Source: Baylisascaris procyonis
Lineage: Eukaryota > Nematoda > Chromadorea > Rhabditida > Ascarididae
Direction: 5' to 3'
Length of the DNA: 64,000 bases
Assembly (NCBI GenBank): GCA_037389465.1
Contig: JAZARR010000179.1
Coordinates: 2,018,501-2,082,500, forward strand
Within the stretch, counting starts at the first letter, position 1. Every line of letters starts with the position of its first letter. This document shows, piece by piece, positions 53,306 through 63,985 of the stretch. Both the position numbers and the translations under genes were made by a program. The notes below the pieces were generated by a model. That model was not told the origin of the DNA, did not search any database, and saw only the letters and a program-made list of their open reading frames with translations.

Positions 53306-54216
53306 CTAAAAAAAAAAATTCTTTCAAAATATATGCCCATGGGAGATTTATTTCAGCAATAAACTGAAGAAGACATTTGAATAAATGTTCAAAAAAAAAA
53401 TTATAGCTAAATGACTGTAATAAAATGAAAATATTATCTAAGAACAATTTCGATTTTCCACTAGAAAAATAATTCAACATTTTCAAATAGAAAGAGAGGG
53501 AAATATTTTTTTTTTTTTTTTTGATTGAAGATTTGTAAATACTTTTCAAGTCGTTGGATAATACTTTCTCTCGCTTAACTTATCAAAAAAAGACCTTCAA
53601 TAAATCGATTACCGATGAATTAAATACTAATGAATCAATACCAATGGTTTAATTACCAATAAATTACTAACTACCATAATTACCCATCAATGAATATATA
53701 GAAAGTGAGGTCGCAATTATTTGTGAATATCTAGGAGAAGATGACTTTCAGCAATGGACAATAAAAGCAATTAGCTGACAGAACCATAATCAATTCCATA
53801 TAAAATATTCAGCTTATGAAGCAGCGTGAATTTACAAATAACTATTTCAATTTAAGTGGCAAGGGATTTCGGAAAATTTTTTTCAAACATTTTAAAATAA
53901 GCTAACGGAAAAAGGGTCACCTAGAGAAGTAACCGAAGAATACAGTTGCTGACCATCATTTATCTTATAGCCTCTCACGGAGAAAGCATCATAAATAAGA
54001 TAAACCGTAAAATCTCTCGAACTGATTTAATTGGTTCTTTTTTGACCACTGGCTATTCGCACTCGAGTAGCCGATAACAAAAACTATCGATTTGTGGAAT
54101 TTTTGAATCTCAATAATCCATTATCACACAGACTCGATCAATCAATGAATGAAAGAAAGACCTCTTAAAATGAATTTTCACTAATCAACGATTTTAAAGA
54201 GTATTTAAAAAATTAC
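53306..54216 (-). other. intron between the 72-codon and 63-codon exons
   Basis: This 911-bp minus-strand intron runs from donor GTAATT (54216) to the T-run acceptor at 53306. It is AT-rich with T homopolymers and has no repeat copy I can identify. Confidence 0.75.
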
Positions 54217-54432
54217 GTTGATTTGAATCACTGAAGACGTATCACTTGTAGGTGCATTTGATTTGAATTCGATTGCCTCATTGAGAGATGGAAGCGCATT
54301 TGTTGTGAATGTTGCTTTCGTCTCATCGTTATCTAGATCACCTTCGTCCTTTTCGATTACGATACTCAATTTGTGTTTCAACGGTTTCAAAGTATCGAAG
54401 TCATGAATTTCGTTTTGATTTCGGTCAAGATC
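54217..54432 (-). CDS. internal exon, 72 codons, of the same unidentified protein
   Basis: The acceptor is TTTATTCAG. The exon opens GATCTTGACCGAAATC and ends CAAATCAAC before GTAATT, in phase 0. The 72 residues are acidic and hydrophilic: DLDRNQNEIHDFDTLKPLKH at the start, a short beta-like stretch (KLSIVIEKDE at 21-30), then an Asp/Glu/Asn/Thr-rich region. The first Met is at residue 16 in Thr-Leu-Lys context only as a shadow start; reading continues upstream to the acceptor, so at least one more 5' exon must exist. None was found with a fitting phase in the next 9.5 kb of the window. Family unrecognised. Confidence 0.8.
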
Positions 54433-55988
54433 CTGAATAAACTATTGAGAGGTATAATGAGGTATTTCGCTGATTTCTGGAATTAGTTATTAATGAAGGA
54501 TTATTTTTTATAGATGATGCACCTTCTTGTTAACGGTTAGACTGTCACATGGTTCGTACTTTACTTATTTCTTTGTAAAGTAGCATATAGAGTAATGAAC
54601 TATGGATATGTCTGAAATGCACGAAATTATTAACAGCTTAATTCGCGATGTTTTTTCCGAAATGATGAGTGTAGAAGTAAAATTTCGGTAGATATGAACC
54701 ATCGAAGGGCAATAGCATGAACGGGTAGAAAGAATATTGATGAAACATAATTTATGCAAATTATGCGAAATTTAGCGCTTAAAAATTATGCAAATTTATG
54801 AATGACGGCATTATTGTAGTAACATATCACCACACGACTAGAAGCAATAGGAGGATTATGACCGGAAATGATAGAAACAAAAGAAAGATGAAAATTCAGG
54901 AAGATTTCTTTATGAAAGCCATCCTAGAAACGTACTTATAAAAAGTGTAAGAAAATGATGTGCATAACAATCGAGTGTATCTTTCAGTAAACGCAAAAGT
55001 ATACGCAAATTTCTCTACTTCAAGAAGATGAGGCAAATCTGCACGCCTATAAAGTCGACCACTTGCAATGACGAAAAACTGTCGAGCAGAGATAGTAGCC
55101 AAATAATTTGAAGGTAAAAATCCATATTTTTTGATTTTTCTTTCGAAAATCTGCTGTGAGGGAATAGAACAGAAAAATGCAAAAAAAAAAACAATGCGAA
55201 GATAAGAGGGAAAGACACAGAGAGAGAAACTGATGGGATCTGCAATATCTCTTTTCTTTAACAATTCCGCTCCTTAGCTGATCTTCAAAAGGAGACAGAA
55301 GAAGAAGGCGATTACAAAGTGAAGAGTTGCATTTCTATAATACATACCATTGCAATAACTGCAATGGATTTGCAATAAATGCAACGGCTTTCTTCTTCGT
55401 GCTCGTTGGAGGAAAATACTCGATTTTTCTACTATCTTATCAAATTTTTCTCTTTCTTAAATTCAACCTATAGGCAGATAGATAGATGGACACATATGGA
55501 TATTTAATTTGCTACCTCACCCGACCCTCGCCCCGAACATTTCATACGAAGTAAACCATAAGTACGGTGTTTTTATGACCTGAGGAACATACACTAACTT
55601 CGTGCTATAGATCATACTTCGAAATTCTAGATCTAAGCATATGAGGGAATCGCTCATAAACAGTAGGATAAGCATAAATACGAAAAAAAAAGCTCTTTCG
55701 GCATTTTATTGACACATGATATGCCTTTGATCTCAAATAAGAAAAAGCTTCTTCTGCACTATTCTATCATGATTTTGTGCTGTAATAGAAAATATGTTTT
55801 ATAAAAAGTGCATCAGCAATTTCAGGTTTCAAAAATAAAACTTCATGGATTATTACCTTCTCAGCTAGTGCCAAATACTTTCATTTTATTCAATTATAAT
55901 TGACCTAAAATCTCGTTTAACTTCTGGAGAATATCATTTTATTTTTTCGCTTTTTTCTTCACGTTTTTATTCCTCTTTGCCTTTTTTA

Positions 55989-56022
55989 AATTCCCTCTCA
56001 CAATATTCCCTGAGAGGGAATT
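55989..56022. other. perfect 12-bp hairpin
   Basis: AATTCCCTCTCA at 55989-56000 pairs with TGAGAGGGAATT at 56011-56022 around a ten-base loop. A T-rich run precedes it and an A/T-rich run follows it. Function unknown. Confidence 0.85.
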
Positions 56023-56360
56023 AAAAATTTTTCTATTAATTCCCATATCACGGCAATTCGTTTTTTTCATTTTCGCTTCTATATTCTACTTCAACACGCA
56101 TGTCAGTGTTCAGTTCCTGAATTTTTGTGTTTTTTCACCTTTTTTTTTATAAAATAAATGTGTTTATTATTAAATACTAAGGATTACGCATCCTGATATG
56201 AAGGAATTATAAGAACTATTGGTTTGCAGGTTCATCCTCTACTAAAATACGGCGATTTCTTTTGAGTGCTAAAGCTTGAACATTTAAATATCTCCCTTTT
56301 GTTAAGGTATAATGCAACGGTCACTTGCCTGAATTATTAAAATTCACTAAATGTAGTAAT

Positions 56361-56420
56361 GAATCACACTGCATATATTTGCATATAAATGAATTACATC
56401 GCATATATTTACATATAAAT
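56361..56420 (+). repeat. 30-bp tandem duplication
   Basis: GAATCACACTGCATATATTT and GAATTACATCGCATATATTT start the two adjacent 30-bp copies. Each ends in (G/A)CATATAAAT. Confidence 0.9.
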
Positions 56421-57958
56421 GCAGAATGCGCAAAATTTGAAGAAATTGCATATAAAACTGACCTCAGTGCATGTATACGATTCTGTTGCAAGCCATACAT
56501 CGGCGGCATTTGTGTCCGATGGGAAACTATGTGCACAATTGAAAGATGAGTGCATAGTAGCACAATGTGAATTGCTGCAACATTATCGCTATGTTTAGTC
56601 AGCATAATTGAAAGACATTTCAAAAAAAGGGAAGGATGTCTTTATTCGCCAATAGTTACGAAAGTGATAATAATCAGTGATCTAAATAATAAAAAAAAAG
56701 GAGAAGGAAGTATCGGTTGGCCAAATAGAAAAGGTGAATGGAGGATGGAGAATTGGTGAAGAGGAAGGTAACAAGCAGACATGACATTTTTATGTAAAAA
56801 ATGACATGACATCGAACATGACATTTTTAGAAAAAAAAAATTGACTGACATCCGTTTATTTTTCTTTTCATTTGATTAAACTAACAATAACACAACAAAT
56901 GCAACAATTTGACATCAAGAAAATTTTTTCTTTTCTTTATTTAGTAATATGACCGATATTGTTATCACAATTCTTCTGCATTTGTGCTAAGGTTAGAAGT
57001 AACTGCTTATATCGATGTCTTCAATACAATTCATCTCATCAATTAGAGAATCAGTCAATAATTCATAATCTAAGTAATAAGTCGTTTTTTAAAATAAACT
57101 TATAACTCATAATATTACTAATAAGTTGTTTATTAAGTTTATAAACTACTGCGACGATCCTTAGAAATAAAATGCAATCATTTTTATTATTTTGCTGGGA
57201 GTTTTCTTTCCGCCTCATTTCTCATTTATTATGCCCTCTTTCATTTCCGATTTTTTAAAAAGTGGCCAACAAATTGAATAATTTCGAGAGATGCGAAAAA
57301 GAACAATCCATTTACGATTGAAAGAACGCAATGTTTCTGTGCATAATGGCTCATGGGACCAACCAACTGCCCTCATTGTTAGCAGTTGGGTTGTATTGTA
57401 TCGATAAAGCAAGCGATGTGTTGTTATAATGGATGAAGTCATCAAACCGCAGATGACTAACTACGATGATATTTCTGGATCGATTTACTCCTATTCTCTT
57501 ACTGATGTCCGGGTACCAAAAATGAGACGATTTGCATTTGCTACTTAAATGAACGATCGGTATTTACCAGAAATATTTTTGAATTTCGGAAATCAATGTT
57601 CAAATTGAAAGAGATAAAATGAAGCTAGTGTAAAATTCAGTTTTCGCAAACATACGAAATCATCTTTTTTTCACATATGCCAATCAAAAAACGCAAATGC
57701 AAATTTTTTTGTATATGGTATGTTTTAGAGGAAGTATTAACCGTATAAATGGAAGAGCTTTATATAGGACGATTGTAGTTGTTAAAAAATAAACAGGATA
57801 GCGCGCCAGAGAGTTAAACCCGTTGTGGCGCTTTCTGTAATTCCGTTGTTTCAGCAATCGAGTCAAAGAAAATGCCTTAATTAGGGAAGCGCATAAGAAG
57901 AGGCATTTCCAATGTGTTTTTTTTTAAAATGATTTTTGCGATTTATTTATAAAGAGAA

Positions 57959-58138
57959 TATGGTGAGGCCCTGTTTATATATGTTTACGTCCAACTGTCT
58001 ATCCGATGATTTTGAAATAGAAAAACAGGGAAGTTACTGCAAAGAATTCAGTGGTTTTAGTTTTTATACATATGCTATCCAACCTATGAAACCTAGTTTC
58101 CTATTCGAGAAGCAATACACCTATATTAATTATCGTAG
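57959..58138 (+). CDS. candidate 5' exon of a tentative plus-strand gene
   Basis: A frame from ATGGTGAGG at 57959 stays open to CGTAG at 58138 and meets the donor GTAGAT in phase 2. An in-frame stop at 57930 and only weak AG acceptors between suggest the ATG as start. The 60 codons are rich in Phe, Tyr and Ser (GFSFYTYAIQPMKPSFLFEK near the end). The exit phase fits the entry phase of the candidate exon at 60059. Against it, F/Y-rich frames of this length are common by chance in such AT-rich DNA. No family is recognised. Confidence 0.28.
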
Positions 58139-58387
58139 GTAGATAATACACAAAAACCTGATTCCGCTTCATCCTTCTAAAATAATAGAAAAATTTCTGT
58201 AGACATCTTTTTGCACAGTTGACCGAATGAATCAAGCTACAACCAAATTTTTGATGCCGCATTTGCATAAACAGTTGACTCCTAGAAAGTGCCCTTGACT
58301 GATTCAAAAAATAAAATCTAACTTCTACAGTTCATCAGCTAGAATTCAGCGAATCATATAGATTGAACGCATGAAAGATCAAAACAA

Positions 58388-58600
58388 GTGAGGAAACATA
58401 ATGAAAAGATTGACATCTTTCTTGTGAACCCATCAATCAAACCAACTAGTGATGTCAATGCAAGACAATATGTTTTGTTGCAAAATCAACCACCTATACA
58501 AGTTTACAGGCGGAAATGTGTTTTCTATTTCAATCTAAATGGCCATATAATATTTAACACGCTCTCCTACAGCACCGATGGTTGTGAAAATCGGCCTTAA
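58388..58600 (+). other. open frame, coding doubtful
   Basis: 71 codons end in TAA at 58600. The frame contains a mixed, fairly protein-like run (SDVNARQYVLLQNQPPIQVY) but starts without a good acceptor and would interrupt the plus-strand gene model. It is recorded as a weak candidate for a terminal exon of an alternative transcript. Confidence 0.15.
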
Positions 58601-59189
58601 CGAATTTGTTTTTCCGGCCATACTCAGTGGATTGAAAATTTGCATATGCAAAGTTGGTAATCTAAAGCATTTATCGGTTATAATAGGACAGGATTCGGTA
58701 TATTTGACGATCGATATGACGTCATATATTCCTCACGTCATCATAATGAATTTTTAACAAAATCACTAAATAGCGCGTAAAAACAGCCTACGATAATGTG
58801 ATTTCTTGCACGATTATGGAATCAAATTGCTGCAAATAGCTTTTTCATGACTCACATTGTGGCGATAATAAGTAAACTCATTTAAAGGCACTACTTGTTT
58901 GGAAGCATGCCAAAAAAAGCTAACATAAATTGCCAATAAATAAAGGAATGTCCACGATAATACATTTATATTTTCATTAATCCGATCGCTGTTGCAAATC
59001 ATGCTGAATAAAAATCCGATTTTCTTTTGCAATCCGATCGGCATAAGAATGCAAGCAATTTTCTGATTATATAAAAATAATTGTAACTCTTTTCAAAACT
59101 TATGCAGTATTATGAAAGTGATTAAAATTCTTAACCGAACGTTTTCAAGTACCCATCTAATTCTCTAAGCTTAAATAGATGACAAAATT

Positions 59190-59240
59190 CCGGGTTGAAA
59201 ACATCGGACAGATAGGCGGACAGATATACAAATATCCGTC
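59190..59240 (+). repeat. 5' part of a CAGA-rich repeat, interrupted
   Basis: GGTTGAAAACATCGGACAGA and TAGGCGGACAGATATACAAA then CCGTCAACAC match the family's middle. The expected CATAATGCACTTT block is displaced to about 59719 (GTAAGTATAAATTTGCAAAA), on the far side of the LTR-like segment. Confidence 0.55.
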
Positions 59241-59713
59241 AACACGACGGCGGACCAGCCTGGTACAGACCAGGCGAGAATAGTGCCCATGCAAAGTCAA
59301 TGAAGATCAGAAGCGTATAGGCAGATCAAACGACTATCGAACACGTGTCGTGAGGCTAGCCTGCGGTAGAATTGGGAGGATATAAAAGGAGTTGATGTGC
59401 TCATGTATTCATTCCAGCTTCTAGACTAGTCTTAATGCCGAGTTGGCCTACGCGGGGCCATTGGAATGCGAGATGTGATCGGCGGCGGCGTGGAGTTCTG
59501 GAGTTCTACCGCTGGATCATGCCGGCAGTTAAAGTTATCCTAGTGTCCCTTTTTGTTTGTCACCTTACTCTATCAGTGTAATAAATTGTTCTCCCCTTAT
59601 ACCTATGTTGTCGCGCAATTCACTCGACCGCAGCTCGACAGAAAGTGCAGATCATGAAGGGGACCTGGACGACTAGGCGAGCCAGGGGAGCTGATCCTTA
59701 CGATTATTATAAT
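59240..59713 (+). mobile_element. solo-LTR-like GC-rich insertion
   Basis: A 470-bp block, much richer in G+C than its surroundings, interrupts a CAGA-rich repeat. It has the order expected of a long terminal repeat on the plus strand: TATA box (GATATAAAAGG, about 59379-59389), pyrimidine/initiator-like region, then polyadenylation signal AATAAA at 59580-59585 followed by a T/G-rich run (ATTGTTCTCCCC). A small palindrome (GCCTGGT, loop ACAG, ACCAGGC) lies near the left edge at 59258-59275. I cannot fix TG...CA ends or a clean target-site duplication; CGTCA and CGTAA at the edges are a possible imperfect pair. No gag or pol is adjacent, so it would be a solo LTR or fragment. Confidence 0.5.
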
Positions 59714-60058
59714 GGGCTTCGTAAGTATAAATTTGCAAAAGTACATCAGATGGAAATGAAATCAACTGAACAAAAAAGACCACCCTACAGTAACGACATG
59801 ATAGAAAGCATCAATTTTTAATGAACTAGTGCCCTAGTGACATGAGAATCGCAGAACAGTCAGTAGATTCTTTCCGTCGAATCCACTACGCATTCTGATC
59901 TTCTGTAATCCTTCGTGCAAAGTGATACGCCTCAATTGCTGCGTGGTCTTATAAGTTGTACAATACGTCTTGCAGATCTAGGTTACTGGCTGATAAATGC
60001 AGATATTAAAGCCTAATTTGCTGGTTATTGTGATTGAAGAAGGAATAGCAATACCCAG

Positions 60059-60178
60059 GCTTCAAAGTTCTAGCAATCGAAGATCACGAAAACAATTCTA
60101 CGACGTAAACAACAATACAACATCTACAACATATCGTGCAACACTTCACACACCAATAGGCATTCTCGAAACTAGAAA
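60059..60178 (+). CDS. candidate internal exon of the tentative plus-strand gene
   Basis: The acceptor is AATACCCAG (60058) and the donor AGAAA then GTAAGG (60179) is strong. The 120-bp exon enters and leaves in phase 2. Residues are hydrophilic and not simple-sequence: LQSSSNRRSRKQFYDVNNNT, then a Thr-rich stretch and HTPIGILETR. The codons GAC, GTA, AAC and CGT are less AT-biased than the flanks. An alternative start is an acceptor at 60002 (AAATGCAG) in the same frame, or ATG at 59997 after an in-frame stop. The family is not recognised. Of the plus-strand candidates this is one of the two best. Confidence 0.42.
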
Positions 60179-61311
60179 GTAAGGATGCCGCATTGAAAGG
60201 AAAATAAATTTCGTTGCTTTTAACGTATAAACAACTAAAAAAAGAATAAAATTGTTTCTTCAGTTCGATTCATCGCTTTGTGTGCGTGATAATGCATAAT
60301 CCATGGAAACGGCTTTCTGCATAATGAACAACACAAAATAGGCACCATTAAACAAGAGCGATTGAGTGCAGAAAATGTATTTAAAAAATAGCACCAATGG
60401 GGAAAACAGTTGTTCACTAAATTCATAGAATTTAAGGAGGAATATTACACGTGGCAGAGAAATTGTACTTTTGAGGGTGGCCAGCAATTAACTCAACGGA
60501 TGAGTGGACACTTGCGCCAGTGAAGCTATTATTACACAACATGTATTTTTTGCATCTCAACTTATCAGAACAGTTGACTACGAAATGTATGTAGGTGTAT
60601 GCAAAGCACATAAGGACACGTAAGCGCACTTTCACATAGGCGTGTTATGAGTGAATAAGTGCTCATATAATGTCCAATGAAGTGCTTTCTCATGAAACTT
60701 GCCTTTGTGCATATACTCTACCAGGAAAAAAACTTTTTGATGGAATATTCCCAATAATTCATACAGAAAATAATTAAATGAAGGAGAAATAGGCGATAAC
60801 AAACCCCTCTCTTTCTATGGTACTAAATTTACTCATTATGGCTTAGGCGATTTACAAGCTGAAACTATCGGATGAGCATACATCATTTATAAATAGCAAT
60901 GAACACGCATACGTGCTCATTGCCATGTTACTACATTGCAGCGAATTAGGCTTCTATGAAAAAGTCTACTAAAAATGCTTTTAAGAAACTGAAAAAATAG
61001 AGCCGCCTTCGGTTGAATTAACCGTTACCCCTATGCAATGACGATAAAAAAATCACTTAAGACTGAGATGCCGCTTGGAAAATCAAAGGAAATTAATAAA
61101 AAATCTGCGCAAATAACTGTAATTTCTGAAATCGTTCGATCAGATAAATCATCGATAATAGCTATGCAATACTACTCATTACTGATTACTATGTAACTTG
61201 CAAAATATAAGCTACGAAGAATGATGGTATTCCGAGCACTAAGAAACCTTTAAACAGTCGACAGATGCAATAAATTTTGAGACATGTAAGGATGTAATAT
61301 TACGAGAAAAA

Positions 61312-61390
61312 TAGTGTAGAAACACACCACAGGAGCTGGCACAATATGCGCTTTTGTGGTCTTCAAACCTGACCAGCCAATTACATGAAT
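61312..61390 (+). repeat. best copy of the GGCACAATATGCG-core dispersed repeat
   Basis: The core GGCACAATATGCGCTTTTGT is at 61338-61357. It is preceded by AAACACACCACAGGAGCT and followed by GGTCTTCAAACCTGACCAGC and CAATTACATGAATTGC. The prefix is shared with the copy at 24464 (AAGCATGCCACAGAAATT). Confidence 0.6.
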
Positions 61391-62481
61391 TGCTAATAGA
61401 TGAATCATCATTATCGTCTTATGAAAATGTTAATTTTAGTCTGATTCAGATTTCGATGATATTCACTGTTTAATGACAAACGTCGATTGCAGGCAGGATC
61501 CGATTTGGCGACGTTTCGTTTTCCGGAGAGATGCCTCGAATGACCAACTCATTTTGGCTGCTCTTTCATAGATTTGTATAAGGAATCAGATCATTGAATT
61601 ATAAATACATTACTGAGTAGATCTGATTATTAGCTAGCGAAATATGAAAATAGCTAGTCCGATTAGTTGAATTGCAAAAGCGCATATAGTACCAACTTTT
61701 TAGACACTTTTTTTCAAGTAATACATCAATGATCAGTTAATTACTAGCTGCTAGTTAATATGTCTATTATCACTAAGTTTTCATCACTTAAACTAAGCAC
61801 TCGCTCACTATTAAGCAAAGTATTCAGCAGTATAAAAAATGGCAGGAAAGCGCATTAATCAGCCGGCCACAAAGACCAACCGATTGCATAAACGCTTAAG
61901 AATAACAATATCTGATATGAAATTAATTATGCAAGGATGCCTAAAGCTGTCATCTCATCTCTAAAAGCTTTGCAGAAGTTACATGAAGCGAATGAATTCG
62001 ATACAGTCATATCATGTAAGCCGATCATCGTTGAGTATGTTCAAATTGAACTGCACTAAAAGCGGTAGCAATATGAAGATGAAAATTTAATAGCTAAACA
62101 ATATACAGCAGCTTCAGCCGAATCTGCCGAGAAAAGAGATCACTGATAGGATTGAAGTTGAATAAAATTGGTGAATTGGGAAGCACATCGGGGAGATTTT
62201 TATGCTATATTACGGTAATAAAATCAATCGGTTTTGAAGATCTTCAAAAGGAATGATAAAACTACAGCTAAAATTTTGCACGCAATACTCAATTAAACTT
62301 TTTCCTTTGATTTTCTGGCGTAATCAAAATCCTCAGAGAAAAATTCGCGTTTTTATTGCACTTTGTAGATTGGATGTTACATAAGAATTTGCATGCGCAT
62401 ATTTCGTAATCTTTTAAGGCAAACATCATACGTAAGTAAAGAAGTTAATAAATTGCAAAAAAAACGTATTTGGGTGTGGAA

Positions 62482-62512
62482 GGGGGGGGGGGGGAGGGGA
62501 GGGGAGGAGGGG
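62482..62512 (+). other. strong G-quadruplex candidate
   Basis: Fourteen-odd consecutive G are followed by GGGG, GGGG, GG and GGGG runs separated by single A. This is the most G-rich element in the window, in AT-rich DNA, and also a polypurine triplex candidate. Confidence 0.7.
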
Positions 62513-62766
62513 ATCAAAAGCCATAAACGCAAGATAGATAATAATAGGCGTTGACATGTGCATATGCACGAATATGACGCTATTTTGACGTACTTCCGCA
62601 GACAGATGCAAGAAATATAAAACGAAAAATAAGGAGAGGAAGAGAAGGGCGGTTGAAGTTTTGGTTTAATCATTAAGAAGCTTCATCTATAAAATACAAG
62701 ATGATGGTGGTGTTTATCCCATCAAAGTTCAAAACAAACCTGTTCTGTGCAGTGTTCATATTGCAG

Positions 62767-62941
62767 TGATGATTGCAAAAATGCGATTTATGAGAAATAT
62801 CCACATTTTTCAGCATATTCGTTCCACCAACTAATCAATGACACATCGACATTCGTGTATTCGCAAATATCCACACATCACGATCAGAAATCGACTCAAA
62901 GCATCAGCCTGCTTGACCAGATGTGCGATAATCCCATCCTG
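62767..62941 (+). CDS. candidate internal exon of the tentative plus-strand gene
   Basis: The acceptor CATATTGCAG (62766) gives a one-base phase that fits the exon ending at 60178. An in-frame alternative acceptor, TTCTGTGCAG at 62752, would add five codons and make a phase-0 start. The donor CCTG then GTAGGT is strong, leaving phase 0. Residues include DDCKNAIYEKYPHFSAYSFH and a Ser/Thr/Gln/His-rich middle, ending LLDQMCDNPIL. With the longer start the sequence reads CSYCSDDCKNAIYEKY, which resembles the second half of a MYND-type zinc finger (YCS-x2-C followed by an aromatic). The first half and the final Cys are not visible, so this is a hint only. Confidence 0.42.
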
Positions 62942-63985
62942 GTAGGTTTGATCAATCACTCAAAAATGAAATCAATAATCGATCGAAGATGGATCGATAA
63001 TCGATCAATGTTCGTGTAATATCGAAACAAAGTTTCAGCGTTAACGATAGACACAATAAAATAGAAGTCGAGTGCGTGACGGCTGTCAGATGCCCTGAAG
63101 AGAAAACGAATAAGAAAGCAGTTGCCAAAGAGCCGTTGTGTGCACAATGCCCAAAAACGATTCCCCAACTGATGATATATTGTGGCGGTGTGAAAGAAAC
63201 GATCAGCCCCTCGAATGCTAACGAAAATACTCTTCTATAGCAAGTGAGCATAAAACATTGATTTGATGAAGCATTCAACCCACTAAAACATTTCAAGTTT
63301 ATCTTTGTGTTGAATTTTCAGAGGTCCTAAAACGAACGATTTGATTTGTACGATAGGAACAATACTAAATTGAGATAAATCATCGAATAGACTAGCTAGA
63401 ATGCTGCATTGAACTGAAATTTTTATTTCTTATGAGGGTAATAATGAGTAGAAAATTATGCTCTGCTTCTTATATTGAAGGCATAATCCATAGAAAATTA
63501 TTTACACCTATTTTTGATTAGACAATTTAAAAGATTTGTATGGAAATTTTATGTTAATGAGAATTTAAAAAAAAAAAAATTGACTCATAGTTGAGCCGTT
63601 TTTGTAAACGGCTGACTAGATATTCGGTTTCATAATGACCAAACGTACAACATTTTGTCATTATGCACCGAAAAGAGTGAGAAAAGATTTCTACACATTG
63701 TATACTCCAATCATTCAAAAAATATAGCCAAACAAAAGTTTATAGAGACACACAAATGGATAAATATACAATGAGCGGACAAAAGAATGCATTTGTTTGG
63801 GGTTTTTCAATCGACTATCAACTATACAGCTGAGACGCTTTCGTGTTGAGATCGGTTTTTGAGCGGGAAATTTTATGAAGTGGATAGCATTAACAAAGAT
63901 CAAATCGTAGGAGATAAAAGCATTCGTTTGATGGATAAAATAGCTTTCTCTACGACTGAATTTTTAACGTTTAAAATATTTTCAG
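62942..63985 (+). other. putative intron of the plus-strand model
   Basis: 1044 bp from donor GTAGGT to acceptor ATTTTCAG at 63985. An internal TTTTCAG at 63315-63321 is an equally good acceptor, but its reading frames close within 17 codons and need a different entry phase. The minus-strand frame at 63296-62952 is hydrophobic and unsupported. Confidence 0.3.

Larger units (their letters stand above)
54433..57958. other. intergenic or intronic stretch, about 3.5 kb
   Basis: A minus-strand frame at 55150-54936 has a plausible acceptor (TCCCTCACAGCAG) and a good donor (AA then GTACGT). Its exit phase does not fit the exon at 54432, so it is not joined to that gene here. Other contents are a perfect 12-bp hairpin (55989-56022), a 30-bp tandem duplication (56361-56420) and an inverted repeat CCAACTGC/GCAGTTGG (57363-57389). 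Confidence 0.4.
58139..60058 (+). other. putative intron of the plus-strand model, holding an LTR-like insertion
   Basis: If the exon pair at 58138 and 60059 is right, this is a 1920-bp intron. It contains the TGACGTCA palindrome at 58717-58724, a CAGA-rich repeat copy at 59190-59238 and the LTR-like segment at about 59240-59710. Confidence 0.25.
60179..62766 (+). other. putative intron or intergenic stretch
   Basis: 2.6 kb without a supported exon. It holds the best copy of the GGCACAATATGCG-core repeat (61338-61357), a minus-strand core fragment (61677-61695) and the G-quadruplex candidate at 62482-62512. Near 60856 a GCTGAAACTATCGGATGA block is a fragment of the CAGA-rich family. Confidence 0.4.

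Noticed and set aside
54936..55150. Minus-strand exon upstream of the 54432 exon
   Set aside because: The acceptor and the donor (AA then GTACGT) look usable, but its exit phase would put a stop in the next exon, and the residues are F/Y/R-rich in a way chance can explain.
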